From Annulohypoxylon bovei var. microspora (Eukaryota; Ascomycota; Sordariomycetes; Xylariales; Hypoxylaceae): a stretch of 64,000 nucleotides of DNA. Position 1 is the stretch's first letter, and the number at the start of each line of letters is the position of its first letter. The stretch covers positions 248,001-312,000 of the forward strand of contig MU405217.1 of the NCBI GenBank assembly GCA_022836615.1. Reading direction: 5' to 3'. A program made the translations under genes and the position numbers. Shown here in pieces: positions 20,209 through 33,228 of the stretch. A model generated the notes under the pieces. It saw only the letters and a program-made list of their open reading frames with translations. It was not told the DNA's origin and searched no databases.

Positions 20209-22374
20209 TTATCTGGAAGACATAGCCTTGGTAACCAGTCTCTTCAGGGCAAGTTCCTTCTTCTTCAAGTCATCGGCGCCGGAGTCCTCAATCTCAAGCT
20301 GGGCCATGGCATCGCTGAGAGACTGCTCGATCTTGTCCTTCTGGCCACGCTTGAACTTCAGCGACATGGTCGGGTCGGAGATGATCTCTTCGACACGGCT
20401 GATGTACGACTCGAGCTGCTGCTTCGCCTCGAATCGCTTGCTGAAAGCCTCATCGCTGTTCTTGAACTTCTCGGCATCTGCAGATAACATGTTAGTTTTG
20501 ATTCACTGCAAGCAATTTGGCTAGGATAGAACGAACCGCTGATCATGCTCTCGATCTCAGTGGATGAGAGTTTGCCAACAGAGTTGGAGATAGTGATGTT
20601 GGCGCTACGACCAGAAGTCTTCTCAGTTGCAGTGACCTTTAGGATACCGTTGACGTCGACCTCGAAGACGACCTCCAAAACAGCTTCACCAGCACGCATA
20701 GGGGGGATAGGTGCCAGGGTAAATTCTCCCAAGGAGGTGTTGTCCTCGCAGTTGACACGCTCACCCTGGTAGACGGGGAACTGGACAGTCTGCTGGTTGT
20801 CGGCAACAGTGGTGAAGGTACGCTTCTTGATGGTGGGGACGGTCTGGCCGCGAGTCACGACGGGAGCGAAGATGTTACCCTCCATGGCAACACCGAGGGA
20901 AAGAGGAACGACATCCAACAAGAGGAGGTCGGAGGTGTCGGCAGAGGTAGCCTTTCCGGAGAGGATACCGGCCTGTACAGCAGCACCGTAGGCGACAGCT
21001 TCATCAGGGTTGATGCTCTTTTCGAGCTTCTTACCATCGAAGAAGTCGCTGAGGAGCTTCTGGATCTTGGGAATACGGGTAGATCCACCAACGAGAACGA
21101 TCTCGTCGACGGTGCTCTTCTCAACGGCAGCATCCTTCAGGACCTGAGCAACAGGCTCTAAGGTACCGTTGAACGCCTTAGCGTTCAGGTCCTCAAAACG
21201 AGCACGGGTGATCTGAAGGAAGAAGTCTTCGCCATCAAAGAGCGAGTCGATCTCGATAGTGGTCTGGGCACCGTTGGACAGGGTTCGCTTGGCACGCTCG
21301 CAAGCAGTTCGGAGTCTTCGGAGAGCACGCGGGTCACCGGAGATGTCCTTCTTGGTCTTACGCTGGAAATCCTTCTTGCAGTGGTCCAAAAGATTGGTGT
21401 CGAAATCCTGACCACCAAGATGGGTGTCACCAGCGGTGGCTCGGACGGTGAAAACACCACCCTGGATGTTAAGGAGAGACACATCGAAAGTGCCACCACC
21501 AAGATCGTAGATTAGGACGTTACGCTCCTTGTTGGACTTGTTGGCGCCCAAGCCGTAGGCGATAGCGGCAGCAGTAGGCTCGTTGATGATACGGAGCACG
21601 TTAAGTCCAGAGATGGAACCGGCATCTTTGGTAGCTTGACGCTGGTTGTCGTTGAAGTAGGCAGGAACAGTGATGACAGCCTTCTCAACCTTCTTGCCGA
21701 GCTTGACTTCGGCGATCTCCTTCATCTATAGGTGAATCATGCGTTAGAACCGGGACAAACCTATTCCCTATAGATGAGGCAGTGCTGCTTACCTTGGTGA
21801 GGACCATGGCAGAGATTTCCTGGGGAGAGAAAATCTTGGTCTCTCCCAGGTACTCGACCTGGACGACGGGGTTGGTACCCTGCTCAACGACCTTGAAGGG
21901 CCATGATTCGATATCCTTCTTGACGATGGGGTCGCTGAAGGGTCGACCAATCAGACGCCTGTCGCAAAAGAAGTCAGTGATACAGTACCAAAGATCGTAA
22001 GTTTGTGGGGCTTGGTGGTCAGAACGTACTTGACATCGAAGACGGTGTTTATGGGGTTCATGGCGGCCTGGTTCTTGGCAGCCTCACCAATTAATCGCTC
22101 CTTCTCGTTGAAGGAGACGTAGGAAGGGGTGGTGAAGCTACCCTGCTCGTTGGCGATGATCTCGACATTGTTGCCCTCATATACGGCGACACAAGAGTAG
22201 GTGGTACCTATTGTTCACAGAAAAGTGGCAGTAGTTAGCACATTGTAATCGCAACATCGAAATTTTTATTTTTTTTAACGGGTCGTGCGTGATGCGACGA
22301 TCTGTGGGCGGGGTTATTTTTTGCGACATACCCAGATCGATGCCAATGGCACCATCGTAGACTTCTTCCGCCAT
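20209..22374 (-). CDS. SSB1: Ribosome-associated Hsp70 chaperone, Ssb type
   Basis: 614 aa from five exons: 22374-22332, 22207-22030, 21958-21793, 21725-20537 and 20477-20209. Donors are GTATGT, GTACGT, GTAAGC and GTTCGT. The total equals the length of yeast Ssb1. The ATPase domain shows GIDLGTTYSC, DLGGGTFDVS and VLVGGSTRIPK, followed by the substrate-binding domain and a helical lid. It belongs to the Ssb branch rather than the Ssa branch: the N-terminus is MAEEVYDGAIG and the C-terminus is LVTKAMSSR, without the EEVD tail of Ssa proteins or an ER retention signal. Ssb binds nascent chains at the ribosome with the RAC co-chaperone. Introns concentrated at the 5' end are typical of highly expressed fungal genes. 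No defects are seen. Confidence 0.95.
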
Positions 22375-23283
22375 TGTGAAAGTTTGTGTTCAGCTGAACA
22401 AATCCACAGGAAAGGTTGATATTGTGTGGAAGAGAAATTATTGTTCAGAGAAAATGGTTCGGAGGAAGTATGGAGGAGGGATGGTGTGGTGTATTATTGG
22501 GTTTATGGAGGGGAAATTTCAATGAATTTTTTATGCGGGCGGTGAAAATTAATTCAAAATCTTATTTTTTTTTCCTTCCTGCTCCATCCCACCTTTGCCG
22601 CCGGGACCAACTTAAATCCGGTTTAGCGCCCTAGGGTACCTACTCGGTACGTACTTGAAAGGGACCTCAAAAACCAGGGTCTAGCCTCTTGGCGTCGATT
22701 GTTAAGCACCACCCCACCAAGTTTAACACTGTTTAAAGCTGTTTGAAGGCCAAACATTGAATCGTGTACTGAGTCTAGCACTTTTTATTTAACACTCACA
22801 GCACTCACTGAAGTTAACACACGCAAGGACATACCGAGGAAAAGATGAAGCTTACGGGCACTCCGAATATCAGTCGTTCTATGAGAATTTGAAAGTTGCC
22901 TTCAAAGGAAGCTACTACATCCTTAATAACGTAATACGCAACCACGAATTCATATAATACACATTCTTAATTATTGGGACTTATTTTTATATAGCTACCG
23001 AGCAATTAACTACCTAGACATATACATATCTAGGTTATTTTAGCTGTAGACCATAGTAGGAGCAAAAATCCTGGCGATGTTTTCTGCAAGTGATTTCATG
23101 AACCACCAGGAGTATAAAGTACATGTACAAATCGTTCCTGCGCGGAACGTAGAGACCTCTCCATAGTTTCCATTAAGCACAAATCCGACAATACGGGAAA
23201 CCGGAGGCATAGGCTAGTAACCTCTCCCGACCTGCTGGCTAGATGACTATGTCGACTGTTCAAGTCAAGTCAAATCAACTCAG
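22375..23283. other. Ssb promoter / Rsc4 3' spacer
   Basis: Upstream region of the Hsp70 gene. It includes a 12-bp palindrome GTTCAGCTGAAC at 22388-22399 and a T-rich tract near 22560. One GAAATTTC at 22513-22520 fits a half heat-shock element, too weak to claim. No gene is supported. Confidence 0.45.
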
Positions 23284-26138
23284 CTACGAATGTCGGAGCA
23301 AGCTGAAATGCACCACACACTTCTCCATCTCCATGCTCAATCCGTTAGGGGCCTTCTCACCCTTTGGAAGGGCTGCTATTAGGGTGAACTCGAGCCGGTT
23401 GATTCCAAAGTGTAGGTTGGTGTCGAAAATAGGCTCGCCTCGTTTGTCAAACGGGGTAGACGAAGGGTACAAGCGCACTGTATCATGGAATACATTTAGT
23501 TTCCACTCTCGTTGCTGCTCTTCTAGCCATGGCGCTACCTGGGGTTTGAGGAGCATGCGAAAATGGGTCGCGGGAGCATGGAAACAAAGTTCCTGCTGAG
23601 TCTCGGTAAGGCTAGCCTTAAAGGCCACTGAAAGTTGGGTTTCGAGTTGGAGGTTAGGGTGAGATGCGATGACAACCATAGGCATTATAGCCTCCGATTC
23701 CTCTTTAAAATGGTCAGTAACGCGTAAAGTACTAATCTAAGGGAGGGCTCTTACTAATTGGATGAGGTCGGTATTTCTGCGCCAGGAGGATATCTAGGGC
23801 GGATTGCTTCGGGGGGGGAGGGGGAGGAGGAGGGGCTAAAACCGTACCATTAGGTACGACGTTCGAGGGATGCATCACCGGAGGTGCAAACTGCTGATGC
23901 GTTGTAAATGCAGGCGACGGTCGAACAGCATCTTCGGCCTTCGTAAGGCCTGCTGCCGACGGGCTGGGAGGGCCAGCAGAAGCCGACAGGCTTCTCGCCT
24001 TCTCGAGTTGGCTCAAGTTGACCGAAGTTGCCGTTGATCCGCCGAACGGGTTCCTGCCAATAGGAGTATTGCTACTACCCGCAACCTCTCCTTCTCCAGA
24101 TTGGCTTGTTATTGGGGCCGGCGACCCGGTAGCGCTGGTCTTGCCGCCAACATGAATTGTAATCTTCTTAGGATGTACAGGGGTTTCCGAGTTAGGTGGC
24201 ATCTTCAGCTTAATCTTCGGCTGAGGTGGCTCTGGCACTTGTAGCTTCGCCTCCTTCAGTTGCTCGTGAAACGATTGCTATGACAGTCAGATACTAGATT
24301 GATCAAATGGTGTGTGGTGTGGTGTGGGGCAGCTTACCTCGAGCTCCTGAGCCATGAGAGAGATCTCACTTCCGTCCTCATTGTAATGGTATGCATTCTT
24401 CCAGATCAAACTGGCCTGGTCTTCGAATGCAGCCCATGCTTTGAAGTCGCTAACGTAGGTTGCTCCTCCTCTGCCGTGCTGGCCTCGGACTTGCTTCTGC
24501 AATCCCTTGAGCGACATGGGTTCTACGATGATCTCGTAGTAATCCTTCAAAGATCGTGGCGGGAGATAGATGAACGGTTCAAAGTATGGGTATTCACCAC
24601 TTTATGCAATTGTAAGTCAGGTGCGGAATCACGTGTGGATAGTGTGCACTTACCCTTCGTCTTTCTTGCGGAGCAGCTCCTCGACAATCTTCTCCTGTGC
24701 CTGCTGGAAAGTCAGGCCTTTGTACGTCTGATTCTCATAGTGAGAATCGGCCTTGCTCGGAGTTTGACCACGCGTTGCGACCTTTCGAGCGTGTGCTGCG
24801 GGGTTCTTGGGTGGACGGCCGGGTCGTCGTTTTTGAACCTCGGGGCTTGGCTCGCCATCATCTTCCTCCTCATCCTCTTCTTCCTCTTCTTCCTCGTCGT
24901 CGTCATCGTCTCCCTCATCATCTTCCTCATCTTCGACATCAGGCTCTTCTTCGACATCAGGCTCTTCTTCGGCCTCGACCTCTTCCTCTTCGGGTACTTC
25001 GTCCGCATCGTCATTCTGCTCCTGTTCTACTTCTTGAGCGATGGGATCATTATTATCCTCTTCTTCTTCGCCTTCGGCATCCTGGTCGTCTTCGATGTCG
25101 TCGGGTTCAGGAGTTGGAGGTAAAGGAGTAGCGACGGCCTGATAGTTCCCGGACTTATACGCAGGGTTGTACTTGACCATTAAGTTACTAACTGCTTTTC
25201 GGACTCGTTCTGCATCGCCGAAAGCCACAGACGCGCGTTCATTAACTTCCTTCGCATTCGAGACTAAACGCTTGAAGTCACTCTCTAGAATAGAGAGCTT
25301 GGTGTATTCGTGTTTCTTTAACTTGCGTTCGATCAGCTGCAGGGATAGTGGCAGTCTGATTTTCTTGTAATAATCAGGGTCTTCGCTTCGAGTAGGGTGA
25401 GCTTCAAAATACGGTGAGACTGAGCGGCCACTACAACGAAAAGACTGTTAGCTCTGTTACAAAATATTTGTCCGTTTTGACGAATGATACATGTGATGAG
25501 ATTAAACATAGGGGGAAATGCCACAAGAGGAATGCTATATATGATAGTAACGGTAAACGACTTGGACATACTTTTTGTCGGTAGTAGCTCTAATTGATTC
25601 CAGGATATTCAATCCGTATGCAGTAGTCGATTGAGCAGTCTCGCCATTCGAGAGATCACCGAATTCCTATAGTAGCGAGTTGGGTTAGTAAAGGATACAT
25701 ACTAGGTAGATGAAAGAAAAAGCGAATAACTTTAGAAATGTAGGATTTTGCAGGGTCAACATTGTGAAGCGTGTATGGAGAAAGATGGGGTCGGGTCTTT
25801 GAAAGGCAAGCCGACGACATTGGCATTGGATTTCTTCAGTAGCTTCGACTAGGCCCCGGCTCTGAATTCAACTTCATCCAAGAACAATCCATGAGCAACA
25901 CGTTCGCATCGCCGCTGCGACGCACAGCACCTAACCGACTAGGAAGAGAACTGTAACTGTGTCGTGGCGAGGCTTGCGCGCAATGTTGTGCAATGTGATG
26001 TGCAATATGAAGTATAAACTTAATGTGGATGAAATAGCCTACCTCCTGCAGTCTGCGACGCTTTGCAGCTCGATCATTAGGATCATTTGCGGATGACTCG
26101 AGGCCATTTACGCCGCTTGCTTTCCTCTTATTGTCCAT
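23284..26138 (-). CDS. RSC4: RSC chromatin-remodelling complex subunit Rsc4 (double bromodomain)
   Basis: Predicted 723 aa from six exons: 26138-26043, 25666-25572, 25430-24654, 24599-24338, 24277-23755 and 23702-23284. Donors are GTAGGC, GTATGT, GTAAGT, GTAAGC and GTAAGA, and all phases agree. Bromodomain 1 spans exons 2-3 (~45-160; DPDYYKKIRLPLSLQLIE). A long Asp/Glu-rich acidic linker and an AT-hook (KRRPGRPPK) follow. Bromodomain 2 spans exons 3-4 (~310-410; LKDYYEIIVEPMSLKGL, NAYHYNEDGS). A Pro/Ser-rich linker with an eight-proline run leads to the conserved C-terminal Rsc4 domain. The protein tethers the RSC remodeler to acetylated nucleosomes. The basic KRRR near the N-terminus may be a nuclear signal. 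The first intron (376 nt) is much longer than the others, which are mostly 50-140 nt. Confidence 0.9.
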
Positions 26139-27366
26139 GGCTGCGGTGGTAAAATGATCGCAGGCGCATCCAGGGTCGATCTGAGGCACCACAGCCTATT
26201 GTCTGGTATGTTGCGCAGTCAATGGAGAAATCAAGGTTGCGAACTATGGTCGTCAAAACGATGGGGTCGCAGGACTTTGACGCGATGCGATGCGATGCGA
26301 TGGTAGTGGTGATTTGTGGGTTGTGGACGCGGCTGGCTAGTACGTGGTAGGTAAGGGGACGACCGTTTTATCCCTTTTAGTAGGAGTAGATTATAACGGT
26401 CAAATCAACGCGACGGAGGGGGGAATTTTTGACTGGAAAAAACTTGCACTAAGATTAGAATATTATTCGAATGAAAAAGTGAAGTTTTCGTATGTCGGTT
26501 TTCAGTGAAGCTCGTCGATGCACGCAACGAAATTATGGAGAAGGTTTTTGGTGCAAAGGTTTATTGAGTTATGAGTGCGAACAGCTGACCAGCTTGAGGT
26601 AGGCGGTTAGATGGCAAGTACAAAACTTTAGTACCGGGGTAGGTAACGACTTCTAGTGTAAATCAACCAATTGCGCTCCGCTTTCTAGCTAGCCTACCTG
26701 GGCACCTTCCCGCCTTCCTCCCTGCTGCTACAGAACAATAATTAAGTATCTAAGTACCTAATGACACTTCCTAATGCGCCACAAACGACAGTGCACGAGT
26801 CACTATATGTCATAGCTTCATTGCCCGTTTCGTTTGCTATGCCCCTCGATAAGGTACGAGCCGCCGTACAATGTGGCTTGTGCACAATAAATGTCCCCAC
26901 CTTACCACTGTTTACTTCCATACATAACAATAATGCGACTAATTTTTGGGGAACCGCAACTTCAACTTTTAAGAAGAAACGCGCTCCTCTCGTCTTCCCA
27001 CAACTTGTAAACTTACAACCTTCAATTCGTAACTTCTTTTTCTTATCCTTGCCAGAACATTGCAAGGTATTCTTTATAGTTCTTTAAACAGTCAACACTT
27101 TAACAGTTATCGGTCTATTACACCTTTGCGCAGCAGAGTAAACGGTGATCCATCTTAGGAATCGACGCAACTATTTCTGCTTCCCCTCCTCACGCGACAA
27201 CATTTATTCTCTACCAACCAACAACCGGCTCCAGAATTCCTCTTTAGCTTTCATAAATTGAATCGCCGAGGATTTGCGCCAAGTTCTACCCTAAAGCCAC
27301 CGTTCCGTAAAGAGGTGGTTACTATTCTGATCCCGACAATCCCATTCTATTGTTCAACTGGCCACG
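26139..27366. other. Bidirectional promoter, RSC4 / CKS1
   Basis: 1.2-kb spacer between divergent starts of two cell-proliferation genes. It holds a (GCGAT)4 repeat at 26282-26301. A pyrimidine- and CA-rich leader before CKS1 (about 27170-27366) is consistent with its transcription start region. Opposing open frames at 26742-27087 are not protein-like. Confidence 0.5.
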
Positions 27367-27914
27367 ATGCCCTTGGACATTGATATGACTCGACGTAACA
27401 AGGTTCCTCGTCCTCTTAGCGACGATGAGCGAGCACGTCTTGAGGAGTTCATCGACTCTATCCACTACTCCGCTCGGTATGGTTACATATTTTAGCAGTG
27501 CTAATGTCCAGTGTCTATGGAATGTTGCTAACATAGCGAATTAGTTATTCCGACAGCGAATACGAGTACCGACATGTCCAGCTCCCGAAGTCCATGCTCA
27601 AGGCCATTCCCAAAGACTATCATGATCCGTCTAAGGGCACGCTGAAGCTGCTGTGGGAAGATGAGTGGCGTGGAATCGGTATCACCCAGGTAAGCTACAC
27701 CGGTACCTAAGTACTACTCGTCATGGCAGCAGTTTAGAAGAAACTAACAAGACTTGAAAAATCTAGAGTTTGGGTTGGGAGCACTATGAAGTTCACGAGC
27801 CAGAGCCGCACATCCTCCTCTTCAAGTGAGTCTTTGCGCAACATTCTCTGTTGACTTGGCAGTATGCTAACCCTTCCAAGGCGGCCTCTCAACTACCAAG
27901 CACCTCAACAGTGA
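27367..27914 (+). CDS. CKS1: Cyclin-dependent kinase regulatory subunit Cks1/Suc1
   Basis: 115 aa from four short exons: 27367-27476, 27545-27689, 27767-27825 and 27881-27914. Donors are GTATGG, GTAAGC and GTGAGT; acceptors are TAG, TAG and AAG; all phases match. No exon exceeds 145 nt. The product contains the full Cks fold: YSDSEYEYRHVQLPK (38-52), the phosphate-pocket residues around R46 and W79-R, GWEHYEVHEPEPHILLFKRP, and the diagnostic hinge motif HEPEPH at 95-100, which controls strand exchange. Length matches fission yeast Suc1. Cks binds the Cdk1-cyclin complex and docks it on phosphorylated substrates. It is nuclear and cytosolic, and the family is essential. Confidence 0.95.
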
Positions 27915-29804
27915 TCGATGAGCGAACAAACAAAACCAGAAATACACTGACCTACCGGCTTATTCAGGCTTCACCATCCTTGTAGATTACTCTTGATACG
28001 CCCACCACTGCATAGCGACGTCCGCATTTATTAGGGAATAATGCTTCGCGACGATTTATGGCCGTTCCTAATCAATACAACTCTTTTCACTCATCTGGTT
28101 TTCAGCTTGATCCGTTGGGGCGCGTTGTGGTCTCCCCACCGAGGTCGCCCATAAGCTTACACAGCAGATTTCGACCTAGAACATCAGCACGTACAGAAGG
28201 GAATGGCGGTTATTTGCATTTGTTCTAGAGCACGAGGAGGGCTCGAGCAACTCGGTAGCAAAGAGGATTAGGTTCTACAGAGATGAAGGTCAGGGGTGTC
28301 TGCCATGAGCCTACACTCTATTCTCATTAGGACATGGATGATCGCACTTTATCCAGTTGAGCTACCTTTGGTTTATTGAGGCCCATAGAAACTCGAATGG
28401 AATAGAGTGTCATGATATTATGAGAACTCCTAACATTTAGAATGCCTTTCAGATGCTTGTAGGTGTGACAGTGCTTGCAGAAATACATCCATATCTACAT
28501 ATATGTCCGTTTAACATGTAAATATGTTAAATATGTATGTACAACCCACCATGAAACCAGACAGGCTCTATTTTTGTTAACCTGTCAACCCCGGATATTT
28601 ATTTTTATCTGCAGGACCTGGTTGGTTCATCAACCTACCTAGCAGCCTAGGTAGCCAAGATCTGGACACCTACCTGCCTAGACCAGTAAGATGTACAGTA
28701 GAATGCAGGCGGTAGTCTCCGAGAAGAAGGTTGAGCCATAAAAGCTGAAAGGGGCTGATGATTAATAAAATATTTAATATATACAAACATACGATTCTGC
28801 CTTTCACCGCGACAACAAATTCAAGAAGTCACACAATCACACAGTCACATAAGGGGCGTCAAAATGTTTATAGAATGGCAATATGCTAATATCAGATGAA
28901 AAGCGACAAGTGAAGTTTTTTTCTCCTTTTTTCCCAAGGTTCTTTTAGATCCCGTATGCTGGGTACTCGGTACATATAGGTATAAACCGCTCTAACGCTC
29001 TATCTCCCCATTCAACTACGTGACTTGTGACTTGCTAAATCTAGCCTGACCAGGCGTATGGTACTGTAGCTTCCTGTCTACAGGGTGTTTCTAGAACTTC
29101 CCGCAATGGAGCTTATCCACTCGGGAGTTGCCAATTAGGTTAGCTAGGATCACTCTGATAGGCGAGATGCATTACATGAGATGGAAGTGTACTTAGGTAC
29201 ATGCCTAATGTATCACTCAATAAATGGACCCTGAAGGCGGCGCAGGTGCAAGCTGGCAACATTCCATTATCCGTATTTCGAAGGTGAAGTAGTGAACACG
29301 GGCAGCACGGGGAACACGGGAGTAACTACACCCCATAATCGTATGACCATATGACGTCGGGATTTATAATGCTTCATTCTTTTTCTTTTTAGAAAGTGAA
29401 CACGTTGACAACAATCAACATCGATTAAAATTGAACATTTAAAGTTAATACTACTACTTTATATTCTCATTCCATATTTGGATCTCGATTACCATTTGGA
29501 GAATGAATCGGGTGTGTTAATACATATTAACATATTAGTAGTGCATATATATCCATTATGTACATATCCCTAGCTGCCCTAGTCAAGTTCGTTGGAATTT
29601 AACCGTGGTAGCAATCGCTTGTTCCTAGAATCCTTCCCTACTTCGCACCTACATCATACGTATCCTTCTAGTATTCATTTACCGACCTTGGAAATACCGA
29701 ATGGGAAAGGGCCTAGTCTTGTCACTCCTCCTCTCAATCTAATACCTACTAATTAGGTGTCCATCCCTCCTCATATATACCCGGGCATCACCCCGTCGCC
29801 CACC
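27915..29804. other. Gene-free spacer before ERO1
   Basis: 1.9 kb. The left part probably carries the CKS1 3' untranslated region and the right part the ERO1 promoter. CCTACCTAGCAGCCTAGGTAG lies at about 28635-28655, with related CTACC/GGTAG words nearby. No gene is recognised in six frames. Confidence 0.45.
29352..29359 (+). promoter_or_regulatory. CRE/UPRE-like bZIP site upstream of ERO1
   Basis: TGACGTCG lies about 450 bp before the ERO1 start. ERO1 is a classic target of the bZIP factor Hac1 in the unfolded protein response, so the match is suggestive, but a single short motif can occur by chance. Confidence 0.25.
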
Positions 29805-31791
29805 ATGAAATCCGCGAAGCTCTTTTACCTATCGCTCTTCGCGCTTTGGGGAACACCTGGCCAATGTAAGGGCAAAGAAGCTCAAGATGAATCATGCGCA
29901 GTATGTCGCCTCCGTTGTATAACATAGTTATTTATCTCTACCTCACGGCCAGTTCTCTGGCAGAGATTCCGTCGCAATACGATTTTCTCATCTCTAACCA
30001 AAATGAAACTGTCCAGATCTCCCCCCGCGCTATTGTATCTGACGCCTGCGCTTCCTATTCCACACTCGAGAAATTAAACCGAAAAGTCAAACCCGTTCTA
30101 GACGAGCTGACTCAGGAAACCGACTTTTTCTCCTACTACCGCCTAAACCTGTTTAATAAGAAATGCCCGTTCTGGAACGACGAGAATGCCATGTGTGGCA
30201 ATATAGCTTGTGCTGTAAATACAATAGACAACGAAGAAGATATACCGAAAATATGGAGGGCAAGCGAGTTGAGTAAGCTGGAGGGGCCTTCGGCGAAACA
30301 TCCTGGGAAAACAGTGCAGAAAGAACGGCCGAAGAAGCCGCTACAGGGTATATTAGGAGAAAATGTCGGCGAGAGCTGTATCGTGGAGTACGACGATGAA
30401 TGTGACGAGCGGGATTACTGTGTACCGGAGGACGAAAGCGCAAGCGCTAAGGGCGACTATGTCAGCTTAGTCCACAACCCCGAACGATTCACGGGATACG
30501 CTGGCGAAGGTGCTAAGATGGTATGGGATGCCATATACAGGGAGAACTGCTTCCAGAGGTCTTCATTCCCACAATCTGCCTCCCTTGGGATCAGCCCTGT
30601 GGCCAATGGACCCGCCGCGCAAGACTTTCGGAATGTTCTCCAAGACGCGGAGCGCCAACAGATCCTACAGCAACACCAACAAGACCCAAGCACAATATTC
30701 GCGCAGGCCGGATTAGAGGGCGAGGGTGACTGTCTAGAAAAGCGCGTATTCTACCGCGTAGTATCCGGTATGCACGCAAGTATCAGCACGCATCTCTGCT
30801 GGGACTTTTTGAACCAGACCACTGGCGAATGGCAGCCAAATGTGGGTTGTTACAAGGGCCGGTTACACACACATCCGGATCGCATTTCTAACTTGTATTT
30901 CAACTACGCGCTCCTCACCCGTGCAGTCGCCAAGATTGGTCCCCACCTACAGAGCTATACCTTCTGTACGGGAGACCCGGACCAGGATACCGCCACAAAG
31001 GCCAAGGTTCTCGCCGTGACACAAGGAGCGGCTTCAGTACCTCAAATCTTCGATGAGGGTCTCATGTTTAAGAACGGTGAGGGCCCATCCTTGAAAGAGG
31101 ACTTTAAGAACCGATTCCGCAATGTCAGCCGTGTCATGGACTGCGTGGGTTGCGATAAGTGCAGACTCTGGGGTAAATTGCAGACGGCAGGATACGGCGC
31201 AGCATTGAAGGTTCTGTTCGAGTTCGACAACGATAGCGATGAAATTCCGGTGCTCAAGCGAACGGAACTTGTGGCCCTGTTCAATACTTATGCTAGGCTA
31301 AGCAGCTCGATGAAGGCTATTGTTGGATTCAGAGGCATGGTTGAGGCTGAGGAGAAGCCCAAGCAAAACGTTATTCCCGACAGAGCCAAAATGCCGCATG
31401 CGGTCAGCGTCTCACCAAGGCCATCACAAACTGAAACTACGTCAGCAGAAGCCGAGTCGGAATTCGAGAACGACGATTGGGACAAGGAGGAAGGTGATGT
31501 GCCGCCTAGGCGGGAACGCCGTGAACCCGAAACTACGGGTGAGATCTTCAACGACGAGATTGCCAGGATAATCAAGGCATTCAAGATCGTCGTGACGAAC
31601 TGGATCACCTTCCCAAAGACTTTGTAAGTTGGAACCCCTATTAGCCATGATTTTAGCGGCAGAATACTAACAAATTTAACAGTACTCAAATCCTCGTCTT
31701 GGAGATGAAGCGCCTCTGGGAGTTCTACATAGGTTTGCCAGTCACACCTCGTACCTGGAGATTCGAGCGGCCTAGTCTCGACGAGTTGTAG
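29805..31791 (+). CDS. ERO1: Endoplasmic reticulum oxidoreductin 1
   Basis: FAD-linked thiol oxidase that reoxidises protein disulfide isomerase in the ER lumen. Predicted 603 aa from exons 29805-29900, 30017-31623 and 31683-31791. Intron 1 (GTATGT ... CTAAC ... CCAG) joins the signal-peptide exon MKSAKLFYLSLFALWGTPGQ to ISPRAIVSDAC. Intron 2 (GTAAGT ... ACTAAC ... AACAG) adds the C-terminal WEFYIGLP segment. The regulatory/shuttle pair is C161-x5-C167 in YDDECDERDYC. The active-site cluster is C408-VG-C411-DK-C414, followed by WGKLQTAGYGAALK of the FAD fold. CPFWND near residue 95 is also family-typical. Without the small end exons the ORF would lack both its signal peptide and its C-terminus. 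The long acidic stretch before the last segment is characteristic of filamentous fungi. Confidence 0.95.
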
Positions 31792-32177
31792 AATTGCTTT
31801 TGGCATATTCGAAGTTTGCGTTGGACTGCAGGATTAAACTAGACCATCGTCAAGCGTTTTGTATACCTAAATCGATCGCAAAAGCATCAAGCAAGCATAT
31901 ATGGACGGAGTTTCGGGCGTTTCAATATTAGGGCGGACTGGTGTGACAAGCCCTCAAAAATTGTGCTGTTTTTATTATGTGCATACCTAGCGTACCGTGC
32001 CTTACTATCGAGATAGCGGAGGACAGTTAGCACGATTACGTATCATTCTTCTCGGTGTATTCTGTTCGCGATCCTACATTCGTTGCCGTGCCATGCTCGT
32101 AATCCAAGGTAGCAATCCACGTCTACCCAGACCTGTTAAATATCCACGCTACCGCACTCCTATCCCATCTCACTCTC
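31792..32177. other. Convergent 3' spacer, ERO1 / USB1
   Basis: 386 bp between two stop codons; nothing beyond presumed 3' untranslated regions is seen. Confidence 0.4.
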
Positions 32178-33228
32178 TTACGCACTATCCTCACGCCCCC
32201 TCTTCCCACGCGCCGGCAACGGCACGTGCGTAATCGCGTTCCCGATCTTAGCCTTTAGACCGTCGACGTGCACGCGCAGACCCCGGATCTCGTCCCGCGT
32301 CGTGTGCCGCGCGAATATCTCCTCAGTGCGCCGCCGGATTTCAGGCGTTGGCGCGGCGAAGGACCACGCGATCGAAATGTGGAAGGCGGAGTCCCCGCTA
32401 TTCGCTTTGAATGCGTAAAGAGGCGGCTGCGCGTACTCTTGCACGAGCGCGTTGCACCGCTGCAGAAGAGCAGTTAGGTGTGGGTTTTGCTGGATGTCTT
32501 GCGAGGGGCCTGAAGTATCTTCCGTCCCCTCTTCCAAGCCAGCTTCAGCGGCAGTGGTAGCCGTTACGTCACTAGAAGACTCGGCGCCAGCAACCCTCAG
32601 CACGAGGAACGAGCGCGCGGACTCGCGCGTGCGATGCCACTCCAGGCCCCGCGGCGCCAGGTCGAACGGCGCGACGCCGCACCCCCCGACGCGCGCCACG
32701 AGCTCCTCGAGGAACCCGTCCCTCTGCCCCGTGCCCAGCACGATCGGCCGCGACAGGCTGACGTGCAGCGGCTGCGGGGCGCCCAGGTCCGATGTCAGGA
32801 ACGAGGTCAGGTCCACGGAGAGCGCGGGCTGCAGGGCTGAGAGCAGGGTGCTGAGCGTGCGGAGTTGGGGCGGGGTGGGGTGCCCTGGGGGTTTGTTAGC
32901 CTGGGGGGGAGGGAGATAAGGATATGGGTTGTGGGGAGGGGCAGGGGAGGAGGGCGTACATACACTCGATGTACAGGTGGCTTGGCCAGTTGCCCGCCTT
33001 GTGCGGGTTCACCCGCTTGCGCCCCTGGTGCAGCGTCGGGTCGTCGGTTGTGCTGACGCGCACGGTGGACGCGTAGAGGTCGTGGAAGGCGGCGGGGAGC
33101 GGTGGGAGCGCGGATGATTCACCGTCCGCCGTCTCGGTGTGCGACGTCTTCTGCCTTTTCACCGCGGCAGAAGCTGCTTCTTCGACCGCGGACTCGGAGT
33201 CCGAGGAAGAGTAGTCTACCAGCGCCAT
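32178..33228 (-). CDS. USB1: U6 snRNA phosphodiesterase Usb1
   Basis: Trims the oligo(U) tail of U6 snRNA and leaves a protected 3' end; nuclear. Predicted 323 aa from exons 33228-32964 and 32884-32178. The donor is GTATGT, and GCTAAC lies just before the CCCCCAG acceptor. Splicing produces YIEWHPTP, matching the conserved segment after HKAGNWPSHLY. The two catalytic HxS motifs of this 2H phosphoesterase are visible: H129-VS in LHVSLSRP and H257-IS in FHISIAW. The N-terminus is Ser/Glu-rich (MALVDYSSSDSES) with a KRQK basic patch, as in other fungal Usb1 proteins. An insertion rich in Glu/Thr/Ser lies between the two halves. The C-terminal basic GKRGRED may help nuclear import. Exon 2 is strongly GC-rich. 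Confidence 0.9.

Noticed and set aside
22513..22520. Heat-shock element upstream of the Ssb gene
   Set aside because: Only one GAA-N2-TTC pair is present; a functional element needs at least three alternating units.
24299..25123. Long plus-strand frame opposite Rsc4
   Set aside because: Its hydrophobic runs are the complement of the acidic Asp/Glu linker of Rsc4, and it crosses splice sites of that gene.
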